64,000 bases of DNA, taken from Liolophura sinensis. Its lineage: Eukaryota; Mollusca; Polyplacophora; Chitonida; Chitonidae. The notes beneath the pieces were generated by a model, which worked only from the letters and a program-made list of their open reading frames with translations, was not told the origin of the DNA and did not search any database. This document shows positions 1-12,300 of this stretch, piece after piece. How positions within the stretch are numbered: position 1 is the first letter of the stretch; each line of letters begins with the position of its first letter. The position numbers and the translations under genes are program-made. The DNA lies in assembly GCF_032854445.1 (NCBI RefSeq), contig NC_088299.1:3263001-3327000 (forward strand). The letters run 5' to 3'.

Positions 1-109
1 ACCCCAAGGATGCATATTTATTCACACTTATAAGTAATTATAATGGTCAAATTAAATTATATTATTAAATTATTATTTACCCAATACATAAGACTACGAA
101 GTATGAATT

Positions 110-151
110 ACACACACACACATATATATGTGTGTGTGTGTGTGTGTGTAG
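110..151. repeat. CA/TA/TG microsatellite (self-complementary)
   Basis: A run of ACACAC, then ATATAT, then GTGTGT forms an imperfect palindrome able to fold as a hairpin. Confidence 0.9.
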
Positions 152-260
152 GCACATCAAGCCAAAGTGTCTTTGTTTAACAATACCACTTGTTTAATAG
201 CGAAATGGATAATAATACAGACACACGAACTGTTTTAATGGTAACCTGTGTACACACTCG

Positions 261-529
261 GGGGCCTCCGTGGCTCAGTTGGTTTGCGCGCTAGCGCAGT
301 GTAATGACTCTGGAGTCTCTCACCAATGCGGTCGCTGTGAGTTCAAGTCTAGCTCAAGCTGGCTTCCTCTCCGGCCGTACGTGGGAAGGTCTGACACCAA
401 CCTGCGGACGGTCGTGGTTTTTCCCCGGGCTGTGCCCGGTTTCCACCCAACATAATGCTGGCCGCTGTCGTATAAGTGAAATATTCTTGAGTACGGCGTA
501 AAACACCAATCAAATAAATAAATAAATAC
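261..529 (+). mobile_element. SINE-A, full length (tRNA-derived)
   Basis: The head reads GGGCCTCCGTGGCTCAGTTGG with a B-box-like GAGTTCAAGTC. The body contains CCATAATGCTGGCCGC and the tail GTAAAACACCAATCAAATAA followed by (AATA)n. This is the reference copy for the family called SINE-A here. Short open frames inside it are not genes. Confidence 0.93.
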
Positions 530-984
530 ACACTCGGTGATATCTATTGATGACGTGTGCAGAAATGCTTGGACCAGGGCCCATCTGTTCAAAACTGTCT
601 TAAGACTTCATACCATATTTAACTTTAAGCCAAGTCTTCACTTTTGGACCCTGTCCTAAAATAACTGTGTAAGAGTATATTAAATATGAACTTAACCTTG
701 TGCTGTTCCATGCTTGGTTTTGTTTAAATCGTAAATATACATAATCTGACTTAATACCGGTATTAGCTAATACACTTTTGAACAACCGGGGACAGATCTT
801 TAATTCCATGGCAGTCAAAGCGTTGACTAGATGTTATGTCATGGATGGGCCCATGAGATCACGTGTTCGAATCCAGCTATCGCTAATACGTCTGCGGCTT
901 TAAGTGACGAGGCTTGTGAGCTACAAGACAAAAAATGGTGGATGGTTTACTTCGGTAACACCAGTTTTTTCCGTATGTAAATCT
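530..984. other. Noncoding spacer
   Basis: No gene recognised. A B-box-like GTTCGAATCC at about 867-876 may be a remnant of a tRNA-derived head leading into the SINE-A fragment at 985. Confidence 0.6.
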
Positions 985-1120
985 GACCGTGGGAAGATCT
1001 TTCAGCAACCTGCGAATGGTTGTGGGTCTCCCCCGGGCTCCACCCAGTTCCTCCCACCATAATGCTGGCCGCCGTCGTATAAGTGAAATATTTTTGACTA
1101 GGGCACAAAACACAATTCAC
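985..1120 (+). mobile_element. SINE-A, 3' part
   Basis: Matches the SINE-A body from GGAAGATCT to the tail, which is degenerate (GGGCACAAAACACAATTCAC). The head is not recognisable. Confidence 0.8.
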
Positions 1121-1379
1121 ATATATATATAACTAAGCAACCCCCAGTTCAAGTATCTCTTAATTTATAATCTCATGTACAATATAGTAGGGTGAGCATC
1201 AGTTGTTTCAACACAGATCTTAACATGGATTTGAGCACCGAAACAACAGACTAATCTTCCAGCTAACAGTGTGGTATTCAATCTAATATATCGCGCATCA
1301 CTTATGTTCCTTTCGTGATATTCTTAAAATCACTGCGTCCTTCTAGGTACGTGTATATGACAAGAACCTCTTGATGATA

Positions 1380-1760
1380 ATCCCAATAATGCCAATAATA
1401 TAGTGGCGACCCCACCGTGATATGACAGGAATATGGAAGTTTAACCGAAAATGGCAGGCGTGGAAATACCACTGTAAGGAGTATGGAAGTTTGGCCGAAA
1501 AATGCAGTTGCGGAACAAAATCAGTGAGGAGTATGTAAGTGGTGGCCGAATATTGCGGTCATGGAAACATCCAATACGACCAGAAACGATTTATTTATTT
1601 ATTTGATTGATTGATGTTTACGCCATACTCAAGGAGTACGGAAATTTGGCCGAAAATTGCAGTTGCTGAAAGTTTAAGACGTGGGAGTGAACCTCTTCAC
1701 AATAATGCCAATAATGCCGATAATGTGGTGGCGACCCCACCGTGACTTGCCGTGCAGTCT
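1380..1760. repeat. Local repeated block
   Basis: AATGCCAATAAT plus GTGGCGACCCCACCGTGA occurs at about 1388-1421 and 1705-1745. GGAGTATGGAAGTTTGGCCGAAAA-type words occur four times between 1430 and 1660. A SINE-A tail fragment (about 1590-1640, - strand) sits in the middle. Confidence 0.75.
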
Positions 1761-1764
1761 TTGA

Positions 1765-2462
1765 AACCTGGGACATGTGCAAAAAATGCGTAAAGTTCAC
1801 AATACGCTATACATTTCACTTGTATAGCAACCTTTACGTTACGAGCAAAAGAAGCCCGAGGTCCGGGGGAAAACCACCTTAAAGTGATTCGGACCAAGGA
1901 GGTCCAGACCGCCTAGCTCAAATATATAACCTGCATACTGGTATAAATGGCAAGATGGTTTTCTCTGGTTTTTATCTCATTTATGTAAGTTTATTTAGAC
2001 ACAAAGCCGCATTGCTGCAGAGTGTGGTTTTTCACATGATTTTTCTTACAGCATCATTTAGCCTACCGCATGGATTCCACGAACATATAAGGCTCTTCCT
2101 CTACAGTATTATACAATCTATGCCGTTAATATTAACATCCTTGCTACAGATGAATACCATATCTATGGTATATATTACGTCATTGTTTATAATGTTATGG
2201 CTTATCCAGGCAGACTATCCAGTATATATACACAAACGAGTCAGAATTTGACTTTTCTTTTCCATTCTGGTTAAATTTTAAGGTAGTTTGATGGTGTAGG
2301 CTCTCTATCATACTGATCCTTGAAACATACATGTTTTAAACATTCTTGTCTCATCCGACAAGTTAGCAAGAAACAATCATTGAGAATTATGCACATTTGT
2401 ACGGTACAGATAAATAAAGAACGCACAATTAACTATATAGTACCCAATGAAAAGAGGGAACT
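1765..2462. other. Noncoding spacer with an isolated open frame
   Basis: A 98-codon frame at 1955-2251 (+) is hydrophobic and AT-driven, matches no family I know and has no splice or promoter context. I see nothing else. Confidence 0.5.
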
Positions 2463-2820
2463 GAGCGAGTGAGTGCTTGGGATTTAACATCGTACTTCAC
2501 AATTTTTCAGTCATATGACGACGAAGGAGTCCTTAGAGTGCATATAAGCGCAATGTGCCTCCTTGTTGAAGGACGGATTTCCACCGCTCTTTTATCTAAT
2601 ACTGCTTCACTGAGACACCTTACCGAAAACAAGTAAGCGGCACCGCCCAAGCCATTACAATGATACGAGTCAACCAGTCGTTGCACTATACCCTAATATT
2701 GAACGCCAAGCGAGGAGCTAGAACTTAGTCTAAGGTCTTACTAAGAACTAAGGTCTTAGGTGTGATCCGACCCAGGTTTGACCCTGGATCCACCGCTCCC
2801 GAAGCGGACAAGAGGGGTAA
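2463..2820 (-). mobile_element. SINE-B, near full length
   Basis: Read on the - strand: a tRNA-like head with GCTTCGGGAGCGG, a B-box region GGATCCAGGG, a body with TAGTGCAACGACTGGTTGAC, and the tail CGTCGTCATATGACTG, AAAAATTGT, CACTCACTCGC. It closely matches the + strand copy at 58070. Family named SINE-B here. Confidence 0.88.
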
Positions 2821-2954
2821 CAGAAATGGTTATATAATCCCAGTCTTTTGACTAATAAGTTGATAACTAAATAACACAGATATTTCTGGATTCCATATTT
2901 TTCTTTCGACAAAATTCAATTGCTAAATAAAGTGTTCAGTTATGTAACTATGTT

Positions 2955-3050
2955 GGTTTCGCCCGGTTTCCTCCCACCATAATACTAACCGTATAAGTGA
3001 AATATTCTTGATTACATGGTAAAAACACCAATCTAAAAAATAAATAAATC
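2955..3050 (+). mobile_element. SINE-A, 3' fragment
   Basis: GCCCGGTTTCCTCCCACCATAATACTAACC is followed by the tail with ACACCAATCTAAAAAATAAAT. Confidence 0.85.
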
Positions 3051-4084
3051 AATCAAAATTGGTTTTATTCTTTGAAAAGGTTTCCATGCAACAAGTTGGA
3101 AACGTAGAAATTAATGCGTATCATGATCATCTGCAGCTAAATGATTGAATGAATATTCATTTTCGAGAACTGTACATAAAACGCTTTTTGTGGAATTATA
3201 TTTGCATGATCAGTAAGTTGAGACAGGAGGAGGGCGAGTCCATTTGAGGAGGGGTTGGGTGAGGAGATTATAGAGGACTAAAGCAGACACGATTTTCGGA
3301 TTAAGCATATTAATGTATACGATGTACTTGGATAACCAATCACGATGGAAGCGTTCAATGAGGCGGAACTTACAGGCCTATACAGATCTGATTATTTGGG
3401 TGATCGCTTGCGGCTATACACAGACTGTACGTACCTAGGATCGGGGCATCAAGGAGACGCTATATTGATACTGGATCATACAAGGTTTGATTCCTCGTGA
3501 TAACTCCCGTAGAGGCGTGGGAATTAGACGATCCAGGCTTCACATAAGCCTTGCAATGATAACCGGCGTGTGCCGGGAATCTAAAAAAACGAACGTCGGT
3601 CAAATCATGGCAATTGTTAAAGATAAACGAGTTCTTGTGAAAAAGCTGTCAGCTCGGTTTCAGCACACTTTTTATCATGTGATCTCTCTCTGTATAGCCG
3701 ATTATACACAGCGGAATTAGCGATTTTCTCTGTAACAACAAGGCTTTTGTGTACAGTATAGGCCTGTATGTACATCTTAGTCATGTACCCTGAGGATATA
3801 CAGATTAAAGTCATAATAAATTTACATGGAGATAGTGGTATACATGTGAATGAAACATTTTGTACTTCGATAAGTAGTTCATAAGTTACTCGACAACATT
3901 TACAAGGTCTGGGATGAGCCGGCCACATCGCCATGGACAAGTACATGTAACATTTTTGTGCACGGAAGTACAGTATACATGCATGGTGGTTGTAAGGAAA
4001 GTGGCCTACCACCCCCCACCCCCCCACCCCACCTCTCCCCCACCTTATAATTCTCATTGCCCTGTCATATATCACAGATCACCT
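3051..4084. other. Noncoding spacer
   Basis: Only short unrelated frames on both strands and a C-rich run (4010-4045). No recognisable protein motif. Confidence 0.55.
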
Positions 4085-4775
4085 GTGCAAATTGTGTGCC
4101 CTTTTCCCAGCTCACGCTCATCCACAGGGTATGTCCTTTCAAATGTCCCAGCTCACGCACATCCACATTGTATGCACTTTCAAATATCCCAGCTCCCGCA
4201 TATCCACATTGTATGCCCTTTCAAACAGATCAGCTCACTTACATGGATATTGCATGTCATGTTATATATCACAAGTTACTTATAGGCTCATTAATGCCTT
4301 TTTAAATATCACAACTCACGTACATGCACATTGCATACCCTGTTATATATTACAAGTCAGTGATAGGCACATTACATGCCCTGTTATATATTACAGGTCA
4401 GTGATAACCACATTGCATACCCTGTTATATATTACAGGTCAGTGATAGGCACATTGCATACCCTGTTATATGTTACAGGTCAATAATAACAACATTGCAT
4501 ACCCTGTTATATATTACAGGTCAGTGATAACCACATTGCATACCCTGTTATATATTACAGGTCAGTGATAACAACATTGCATACCCTGTGATGTATTACA
4601 GGTCAGTGATAACCACATTGCATGCCTTGTTACATATTACAGGTCAGTGATAACCACATTGCATACCCTGTTATGCATAACAGGTCAGTGATAACCACAT
4701 TGCATACCCTGTTATATATTACAGGTCAGTGATAGGCACATTGCATACCCTGTTATATATTACAGGTCAGTGATA
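4085..4775. repeat. 41-bp minisatellite
   Basis: Copies of a 41-bp unit with TTATATATTACAGGTCAGTG and ATAACCACATTGCATACCCT. The left part (4085-4330) is a more diverged relative with CCAGCTCACGCACATCCAC. It is intergenic upstream of CSTF1. Confidence 0.94.
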
Positions 4776-5346
4776 TAGAGATTTATGCAAGAGAGATTTA
4801 AACAAGAAATCAATTTTGCGCGTAAATACCACCGCCTAAATACCACCATGGACAATCGATATCCTGTAGATTAACAACGTAAGCTATCTGTTCGTAGGCA
4901 GCTCTCGCTCAAATACTTCTTAACTGAAACTCCTTCATCCGCATATGGTCTGCAAAATATTCCAGAGGTGCTCTGTATACATGTTTTGAAACATACTGCT
5001 TTAATTTACTTTTAATGTTAAAAATACTGAGTTCATGTTCTAATTAAAGGATTATTGAAATCTCTGAAAAAATGTTACACTGTTCTCAAGTTTGCTGAAA
5101 CCTATTGGAGACTGCCGAAGAATAAGAAAAGTATTTTCACGTATTTTGATGGAGAGAAAGATTAAAAACATACTAAATAATTAAGACTGACCATCATGAA
5201 GGCACTTCTTGAACATTGTGAAGAATAACTAAGTTTTAAGAATCTCCCACAAGATCGTTGGTAAATGCACGGACGGAACATCTATATGTGTTGTGTTGTA
5301 AATTTACGTATTATCATATTATACAATAGGCCTATAATCATATCAC

Positions 5347-5348
<2 letters not shown>
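4776..5348. other. AT-rich noncoding spacer
   Basis: Nothing recognised between the 41-bp array and the TA microsatellite. Confidence 0.6.

Positions 5349-5443
<95 letters not shown>
5349..5443. repeat. TA dinucleotide microsatellite
   Basis: About 47 uninterrupted AT units, perfect to the eye. A SINE-A copy begins directly at its right end. Confidence 0.99.
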
Positions 5444-5445
<2 letters not shown>

Positions 5446-5685
5446 TGTGATGGTTGGCGTGCTGGCGTAGCGCAATGAAACAGGAGCCTCTCACCAATGC
5501 GTTCGCTGTTTGTTCAAGTCCAGCTCATGCTGGCTTCCACTCCGGTCGTACGCGGGAAAGTTTGCCAGCGACCTGCGGGTGGCTGTGGGTTTAATTTGCC
5601 ATTTAACCTCCTACCATAATGCTGGCCGTCGTATAAGTGAAATATTCTTGAGTACGGCGTAAAACATCAACGAAATAAATAAAAC
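5444..5685 (+). mobile_element. SINE-A, nearly complete
   Basis: Starts in a degraded head directly after the TA microsatellite, keeps CAGGAGCCTCTCACCAATGC and ends AAAACATCAACGAAATAAAT. Confidence 0.9.
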
Positions 5686-6094
5686 CTTAATCTGAACCTC
5701 TATATAAACAATATATCGGAGGTTAATGGAAAAAGAATTTAATATTATATTACATACTGTATCAGTGCCAAATCGGACAATATTAAATTACACAAAGGCT
5801 GGCCTAATATATTTTCTCATTGTATGCATAATCTTTGCCTTTGATCGCTACATTTGTTTAACATCGCATATTTAGGAGTTTCATTAGTTATATTATAGAT
5901 ATCATCAGTTCTGTACAGGTAATTATACAGCGTCTCCACTCGTGTGAACACAGTATATATCATGTATACGAACGTTTGCCATGCACTTGCACACACTCTT
6001 GAACACAAGGGAATTGCAGTTTAATACTTTTAATTAAATTATATTCCACATTTTTTTCCACTTACATGATGTTAGTCAGTTTTATATGTATGGA

Positions 6095-6216
6095 GTAGCG
6101 GATGGTCGTGGCTTTTCCCCGGGCTCTGCACTTTCTTCTTCTACCATAATGCATGCCGCCGTGGTATAAGTGAAATATTCTTGAGTATGGTGTAAAACAC
6201 CAATCAAATAAATATA
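6095..6216 (+). mobile_element. SINE-A, 3' fragment
   Basis: Begins GCGGATGGTCGTGGCTTTTC and ends in the canonical tail ACACCAATCAAATAAATA. Confidence 0.88.
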
Positions 6217-6429
6217 TGTATGGAGGAAACCAGAGTGTTATGGGAAAACCACCGACCTTTAGCAAGTTACCGACAAACTTATCCCACGTGTGACGTGTAT
6301 GCTCACTTGCTCGCCATATTGGTGGAAGACAGGTGGTCTACACCAATGCACATGTACACAACCACTGCGCACGCGCAGCCATATGGGAAAACCGTCGGTC
6401 AGTTTTAGTGTCACCTAGACCCATATGTG

Positions 6430-7022
6430 GAGTTGTCATATGGCTAAAAAGCTTAAGTGTGTGTACATATACTGTGTCTTCTTGTTATTTGATTGATTTA
6501 TTTATTTGATTGGTGTTTTACGCCGTACTCAAGAATATTTCACTTATACGACGGCGGCCAGCATTATGGTGGGTGGAAACCGGGCAGAGCCCGGGGGAAA
6601 CCAACGACCATCCACAGGTTGCTGGAAAACCTCCCAATGTACGGCCGGAGAGGAAGCCAGCAAGAGCTGGACTTGAACTCACAGCGACCGCATTGGTGAG
6701 AGATTCCTGGGTCATTACGCTGCGCTAGCGCGCTAACCAACTGAGCCACGGAGGCCCCTGTGTCTTCTTGTGGCTGGGCGAGTCCACGTGAAGTCCTGCC
6801 GCCAGTGAAGCCGCCAAAGACACCAGACATGACACCCCACTCAGTCACATTATACTGAAACAGGGCCGACCACTTGTGTTTCCTTGCGCTAATCTCAGTG
6901 CTGGGCGCCAAACAAGGCAGCAGCAAGTATCATTTTTAAAGTCTTTAGTATGACCCGACCCGGGTTAGATCCCGGGGTCTCCCGACTTTGAGGCGGATGC
7001 TCTAACCATTAGGCCACCGAAG
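6430..7022 (-). mobile_element. SINE-B, interrupted by SINE-A
   Basis: The 3' part lies at 6430-6471 and the rest at 6771-7022, ending in the tRNA-like head whose reverse complement has GGTGGCCTAATGGTTAGAGC. The insertion order is therefore SINE-B first, SINE-A later. Confidence 0.85.
6485..6757 (-). mobile_element. SINE-A, full length, 13-bp target duplication
   Basis: Complete in reverse orientation, from the TTTATTTGATTGGTGTTTTA tail to the head GAGCCACGGAGGCCCC. It is flanked by a perfect 13-bp duplication CTGTGTCTTCTTG at 6472-6484 and 6758-6770. It is inserted in an older SINE-B. Confidence 0.95.
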
Positions 7023-7844
7023 CGTTTGGTCCCTAAATAATTGAATAAATAAATGAGCAAACCCACATATGGCCCATATCCTAGCCCGACCTATAATGCA
7101 TCACATGCCTTCTTTACACGTATACATGAAGACATAGCATACTGTAATGATATGTAAAGAAAAGGTTGTCGATTTTCACCTGTCTTGTATATATCTCTCA
7201 AGTCATATTATTTCAAAACTGTTCTGGTATATGTAAGGGGCAGCCTTATCCTACATGTATGTATCACTAAAAAGAAGTCATATACAATTCACAATCCGTA
7301 TGGCTCAAATTCATAAATTCAGTATATATACATACTTCGGTATACATAGGTAAAATAACAGACTAGGCCCTGTATCGGAATGCGGAAATTCTTCATCAAA
7401 CCCTTCTGTATTAGCATTTTTGTTGACGTCTCCTCGTGTTTTTTTTTGTTTTCACAGAAAACCACACAAGGGAATATCTATTTATGTATCAGTGCTGTTA
7501 ATTAATTTACCGTTATGATACCCCGTGACACACCACAGTCTGTCTCCAAAACCTCAGGCCTCTAATGAATAAAACATATCGATGGGGGAATTGATTTATA
7601 TCCTGTAAAATACATGTTGCTATTAACTTTTTTTTACACAGTCCTGACGCTGTCTTGCCCGATAGAGCTCATCATTTAATTGAAGATTTGTACTGGCCTA
7701 AATATATGTAGATTGAGGCCAATCAGCATATACATGTATACGGGAAGCTAGCGGCACGTGGATCGATGGTAAGGTATTGAGTTCTGTAGAGTGGGTGGGG
7801 TTGAGTGGTGCAGAAGACTCGAGCTCCACCTGAGGTCAAGAGTC
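7023..7844. other. Noncoding spacer
   Basis: Nothing recognised; AT-rich with short homopolymers. Confidence 0.6.
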
Positions 7845-8370
7845 CTACCGTAGGTTCGAATTCAACCTTAGCTCACGAGTGCCATCCATGCCTCGAGTTC
7901 CACCTTAGCTCACGAGTTCAACCTTATTTTAAAGTTCCACCTTAACTCACGAGTTCCTTCTTAGCCCCGAATTCCAAATTAGCTCAAGAGTTCAATCTTA
8001 GCTTCGGGTTCCACCTTAGCTCACGACTTCCATATTAGATTGGAGTTCCACTATAGTTCACGAGTCCAAACTTAGCTCACAAGTTCAACCTTAGACTCTA
8101 GTCCCACCTTAGCTCACATGTTCAACCGTTTAGCTCACGAGTTCAACCTTAGTCTCGAGTCTCACCTGACTCCACCTTAGCCTCTAGTCCCACCTTAGCT
8201 CACGAGCGAGTTCGACCTAAGCTCACAAGTTCCATCTTAGCCTCGACTTCCATCTTAACACGAGAGTTCGGCTTTAGCCTCGAGTTCAGTTTTGGCTGCC
8301 GAGTTCAACCTTAGCCTCGAGCCCACCTTAACTCATGAGCTCCACCTCAGCCTTGCATTTCACCTTAGCT
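7845..8370. repeat. Degenerate 19-24-bp tandem repeat
   Basis: Irregular repetition of GAGTTCCACCTTAGCTCAC and variants (AGTTCAACCTTAGCCTC). Too degenerate for a single period. Confidence 0.85.
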
Positions 8371-8934
8371 TACACAACTTTCAATATTTTTTCAAGCAAT
8401 AGGCTTCAATCATATGTTTCCATATATAGGCCTACATGTATTTGCTATGGCTTATATAATTCAAAAAGTCATTAGAGCGCGTTTCCTGTCGTCCTTCCGA
8501 GCTTCCGGTGTCTTGGTTGCCCTGACACACGCACATATAACCTACTCAGCTTGCCACTGTACGACCTCGCCTCTCGTGCACTCGCACACACGAACACGCA
8601 CACGCACACACGCATACCGGTACTCACCATGCTTCTGTACGACCTCACCCCTCATGCACTGCCACCCCACTCCCCCCATCACGCATACGCACACACCCGT
8701 ATATCAGTCCTCTGAATGCTGGGTATACCTTCTCGACTCTCAACTTTCTCCGCAGACATGGCGCTGGTTCGATTCTGAACCAAGAATATATTACACGTCA
8801 ACACACACCCTATCTCATCTTCACTTTTATCTCATGGATGTTTCATTCCCCACTGTTCAGTCCCCATTGTTCTGCCGCCACTGAATGCACGCAAGAATAC
8901 TCAAAAAGGAATTAGCCATGGTTTATTTATTCTA
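8371..8934. other. Noncoding spacer with CA-rich tract
   Basis: A 156-codon frame (8414-8884, +) crosses a CACACG-rich low-complexity tract at 8570-8625 and shows no domain. I regard it as non-genic. Confidence 0.5.
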
Positions 8935-9078
8935 GGTCAGGCAAGAAACTGCGAATTGTCGTGAGTTCCCCCCTAGTTCTGCCTGGTTTCCTTCTATCAT
9001 AATGCTGGCCACCGGCACATAAGTGAAATATTCTTGAGTACGGCATAAAACACCAATCAAATAAATAAATTAATATTT
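8935..9078 (+). mobile_element. SINE-A, 3' part
   Basis: Degraded body followed by the tail AAAACACCAATCAAATAAAT. Ends about 235 bp before the CSTF1 start codon. Confidence 0.88.
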
Positions 9079-9164
9079 ATTCTGACTGCACATCTTCTTT
9101 TCTAAAATTCTCTTCGATAAATAATTTTGTCATATAAAGTTCTAGGTATTGAATTATTGGTTTG

Positions 9165-9313
9165 GGTTTGGGTTGCGGCCTTCTTTGACAGAACTCTTCG
9201 GCGTACGGAGGTGGAAAAGAACTGTCACAGTCTGGTGCTTTGAACACAAACGTGGTTAGTCAAAGTCCCCGTGTCTGTGTTTTCTTCAGGCTGCTTTTGT
9301 CAGAGTAACAATT
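9165..9313 (+). promoter_or_regulatory. Putative CSTF1 5' UTR / promoter-proximal region
   Basis: This stretch directly upstream of the CSTF1 start codon has more CpG than its surroundings (for example CGGCGTACGG near 9200). A pyrimidine-rich run ending TTTTCTTCAG at about 9289 could be an acceptor for a 5' UTR exon, or simply leader sequence. No TATA box is evident. Inferred from position only. Confidence 0.3.
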
Positions 9314-12300
9314 ATGTCCGATCTCTCACTGAAAGATAGGGAGCTGATGTACAGGCTGATAATTAGGTAAGTAACTGGAGAATGGGTGTGTTTTGTTAAC
9401 ATGATGATGCAAAGCGATATATTCTAACAACAACAACACAGGCGGTGGAGGTTTCACAGCAGGTCCACCGCCTAAAATATTGCAAGTAACTGTGAATAGA
9501 CATGATTTACAGACCACAACAGTTCCCACCGTTTTTAGCACTAGAGGAAACTGTCACATTCACTGTCATTCTGGTATATAAATTTTTTGAAACTATGTAT
9601 AAAATTGTTTTTATGTCCACATATGACAAATAGTTGCAAACATCTAACTCAGATTCCAGTTTCTGTAAATTTTGATTTGCGAATTGGATTCCTGCTTTTC
9701 CGTTGAAAAGAAACCCATGATTCTATTACATTTAGCATGAATTAGATCATTATTCAGTAAAAGTATGTTATGTATGTCCATCATGTGGTTTTATATTTAG
9801 CTGGCAGCTCCTATATTTTACTGACCCAGTACTGGGTATTACTTGTAATTCTAAGACAAGGATCTTTATGTGTGTCTTTCAAAAGGGAGAATATCATTGG
9901 GGAGGAATGTAAACAAAATGTAAGGAGCTTTTCAGTACTTATACTAGCAGTTACTGGGAGGAATTTCTTTTTATTTTTGACTGTAAAATGCTTAACTTTG
10001 GTTGTGGAGATCAGTGTTTAAATCCTAGCATGATATACTCAGTAAGTCATAGTTCATCTTTTGCAAATTTATTGTGTTTATTTCAGTCAGCTGTATTATG
10101 ACGGTTACCAGGAGGTGGCCACAAACTTGGTAGCAGCTTGTAATCCATCAACAGCTTCATGTCCGCCCTCCGAGCGCCTTTTCAAAATTGTTGGTATGGG
10201 CCTAAGACTAGAGGAAGGTAAGAGTTTAAATTGTTACAGATATTTTCACAATTATTCTAGACAACTGCAGGCAGTTGGAGTGTTTGCATAATAAGCAGTA
10301 AAAACAGAAGTGACAATATCGTCTTAGTTCAGACACTGCAAGTGTTTTTTTTATTTTACACAATCTATTCACTGAAGTCTGTTCCATATTGTTTAACGGT
10401 AGGAGTATTTGGTGGATAGGGCAAGCCAAAGAACAAAAAAACAAAGAAGTCCTGGCAAGTCAGGTCTACTAACATTTTGGGCCTGCGCGCCAAAGGACAT
10501 GAAAATCAACCCAACAGGACCATGCTGCCCTAAATGTCAAGCTTAGCGATGGTTTCATCAGTCATCATGGCTTAAAAATAGAACAATTTGTCCAGTCATT
10601 CAAATGAGAAAAGGCAACTCCAGAGGGTTCAGTCAAGGCTTGCAGCGATCGTTTATCGTTTGCGCAGCTGTCTTGTTTTCCATGTTTTCTGACCGTGCAT
10701 TAGATTCAATTCAGACTTTGAAGAGAGTAAAGTCAACACTTTATCAGATTTTCTGCATATAACTAGGCCGAAGTGGATTTAAATGTGTACTAGTTATTGA
10801 AAGGATCCTTTTATCTTCAATCCAAACAAGAAGTCAGCATTGGTTTTGCTTTTAGTTGACGCAAAAATGGAGATAATTTTGTTCTTAAGTAGCTCTCAGT
10901 ACAGAGTTATCGCTTGAGGTTTGCAACAACCATGAATGGTGTTTCCTACGTTTTCGGTGTGTAATAAATTTGTTGTATCTTTATCCCGCCGCAATAAATT
11001 AAAAACCAGAACTTATAGTTGTCCATACATTGACCTCTCATGCTAGGCCTGTGATTTAATTTGTTGATTTTTGGGGGGGGGGGGGGCAAACCAGTTTAAG
11101 GTGGCCGGCTATGGCAAAATGTCAGCCATTCGCAGGCCCCCATTTCAAGCCCCACAACATAAGAATGACTGTCAACTGTCGACTGACAACATCATTTCAT
11201 CTTAACAACTCCTTTTTAAACGGTCCATTCACCATAAAATTTGTCTGTGAATTTATACCTTGAATTTTAGTGAATAAATTAACTACCATGTATGCATTTA
11301 TTATATTTTTACTTTAAGAAACAAAAAAATAGACGAATCAACATGAAAATCTTCAAGGACTATCTACCGTCAATCTGATCGTAATTTTGAGTTTTTCTGT
11401 TTCAGATCAGCAAAATAAAAACAACTTTGAAGTGGTGGCACCAGGAACAGGGATTGATCTTGAGTTTGAGACTGATGGTAATGTTATATGTATTTTGAAT
11501 ATAAGGCCAATACACGTTTCTAGCCTGTCCATCATAAGAAACCGGGCAGCCAATTTGCCCAATGTTTTCTAGTAACACTATTGTTCAGCACACAAATGCA
11601 CATGTGGGACCTCACTTATTGTGGAACTGTCAATGGGACATTGCACATGTGGGACCTCACTTATTGTGAAACTGTCCATGGGACATTGCATATGTGGGAC
11701 CTCACTCATGGCGGAACTGTCAATGTGACATTGCACATGTGGAACCTCGCTCATGGTGGATCTGTTAAAGGGACGTTGCAAATGTGGGACCTTACTTGTT
11801 GCGGAACTGTTAAATGGGACATTGACCAAGGGGTGCAATTGTTCAGCACACAAATGCACATGTGGGACCTCACTCATGGTGGAACTGTCAATGGAACATT
11901 GCACATGTGGGACCTCACTTATTGTGGAACTGTCAATGGGACGTTGCACATGTGGAACCTCACTCATGGTGGATCTGTTAAAGGGACATTGCACATGTGG
12001 GACCTCACTCGTTGCGGAACTGTTAAATGGGACATTGACCAAGGGGTGCAATTGTTCAGCACACAAAGGCACATGTGGGACCTCACTCATGGTGGAACTG
12101 TCAATGGGACATTGCACTTGTGAGACCTCACTTATTGTGGAACTGTCAATGGGACGTTGCACATGTGGGACCTCACTTATTGTGAAACTGTCAATGGGAC
12201 ATTGCACATGTGGGACCTCACTCATGGTGGAACTGTCAATGGGACGTTGCACATGTGGGACCTCACTTATTGTGGAACTGTCAATGGGACGTTGCACATG

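Noticed and set aside
261-335. True tRNA gene
   Set aside because: The tRNA-like heads are repeated with SINE bodies, lack paired acceptor stems and end in SINE tails. No stand-alone cloverleaf was found.
1955-2251. 98-codon + frame as a membrane protein gene
   Set aside because: Hydrophobicity follows from T-rich codons. No homologous motif, splice context or neighbouring exon.
4085-4775. CRISPR-like array
   Set aside because: The repeats are contiguous with no variable spacers and the genome is eukaryotic, so this is an ordinary minisatellite. The same holds for the other arrays.
8414-8884. 156-codon + frame
   Set aside because: It crosses a CACACG low-complexity tract and has no domain.
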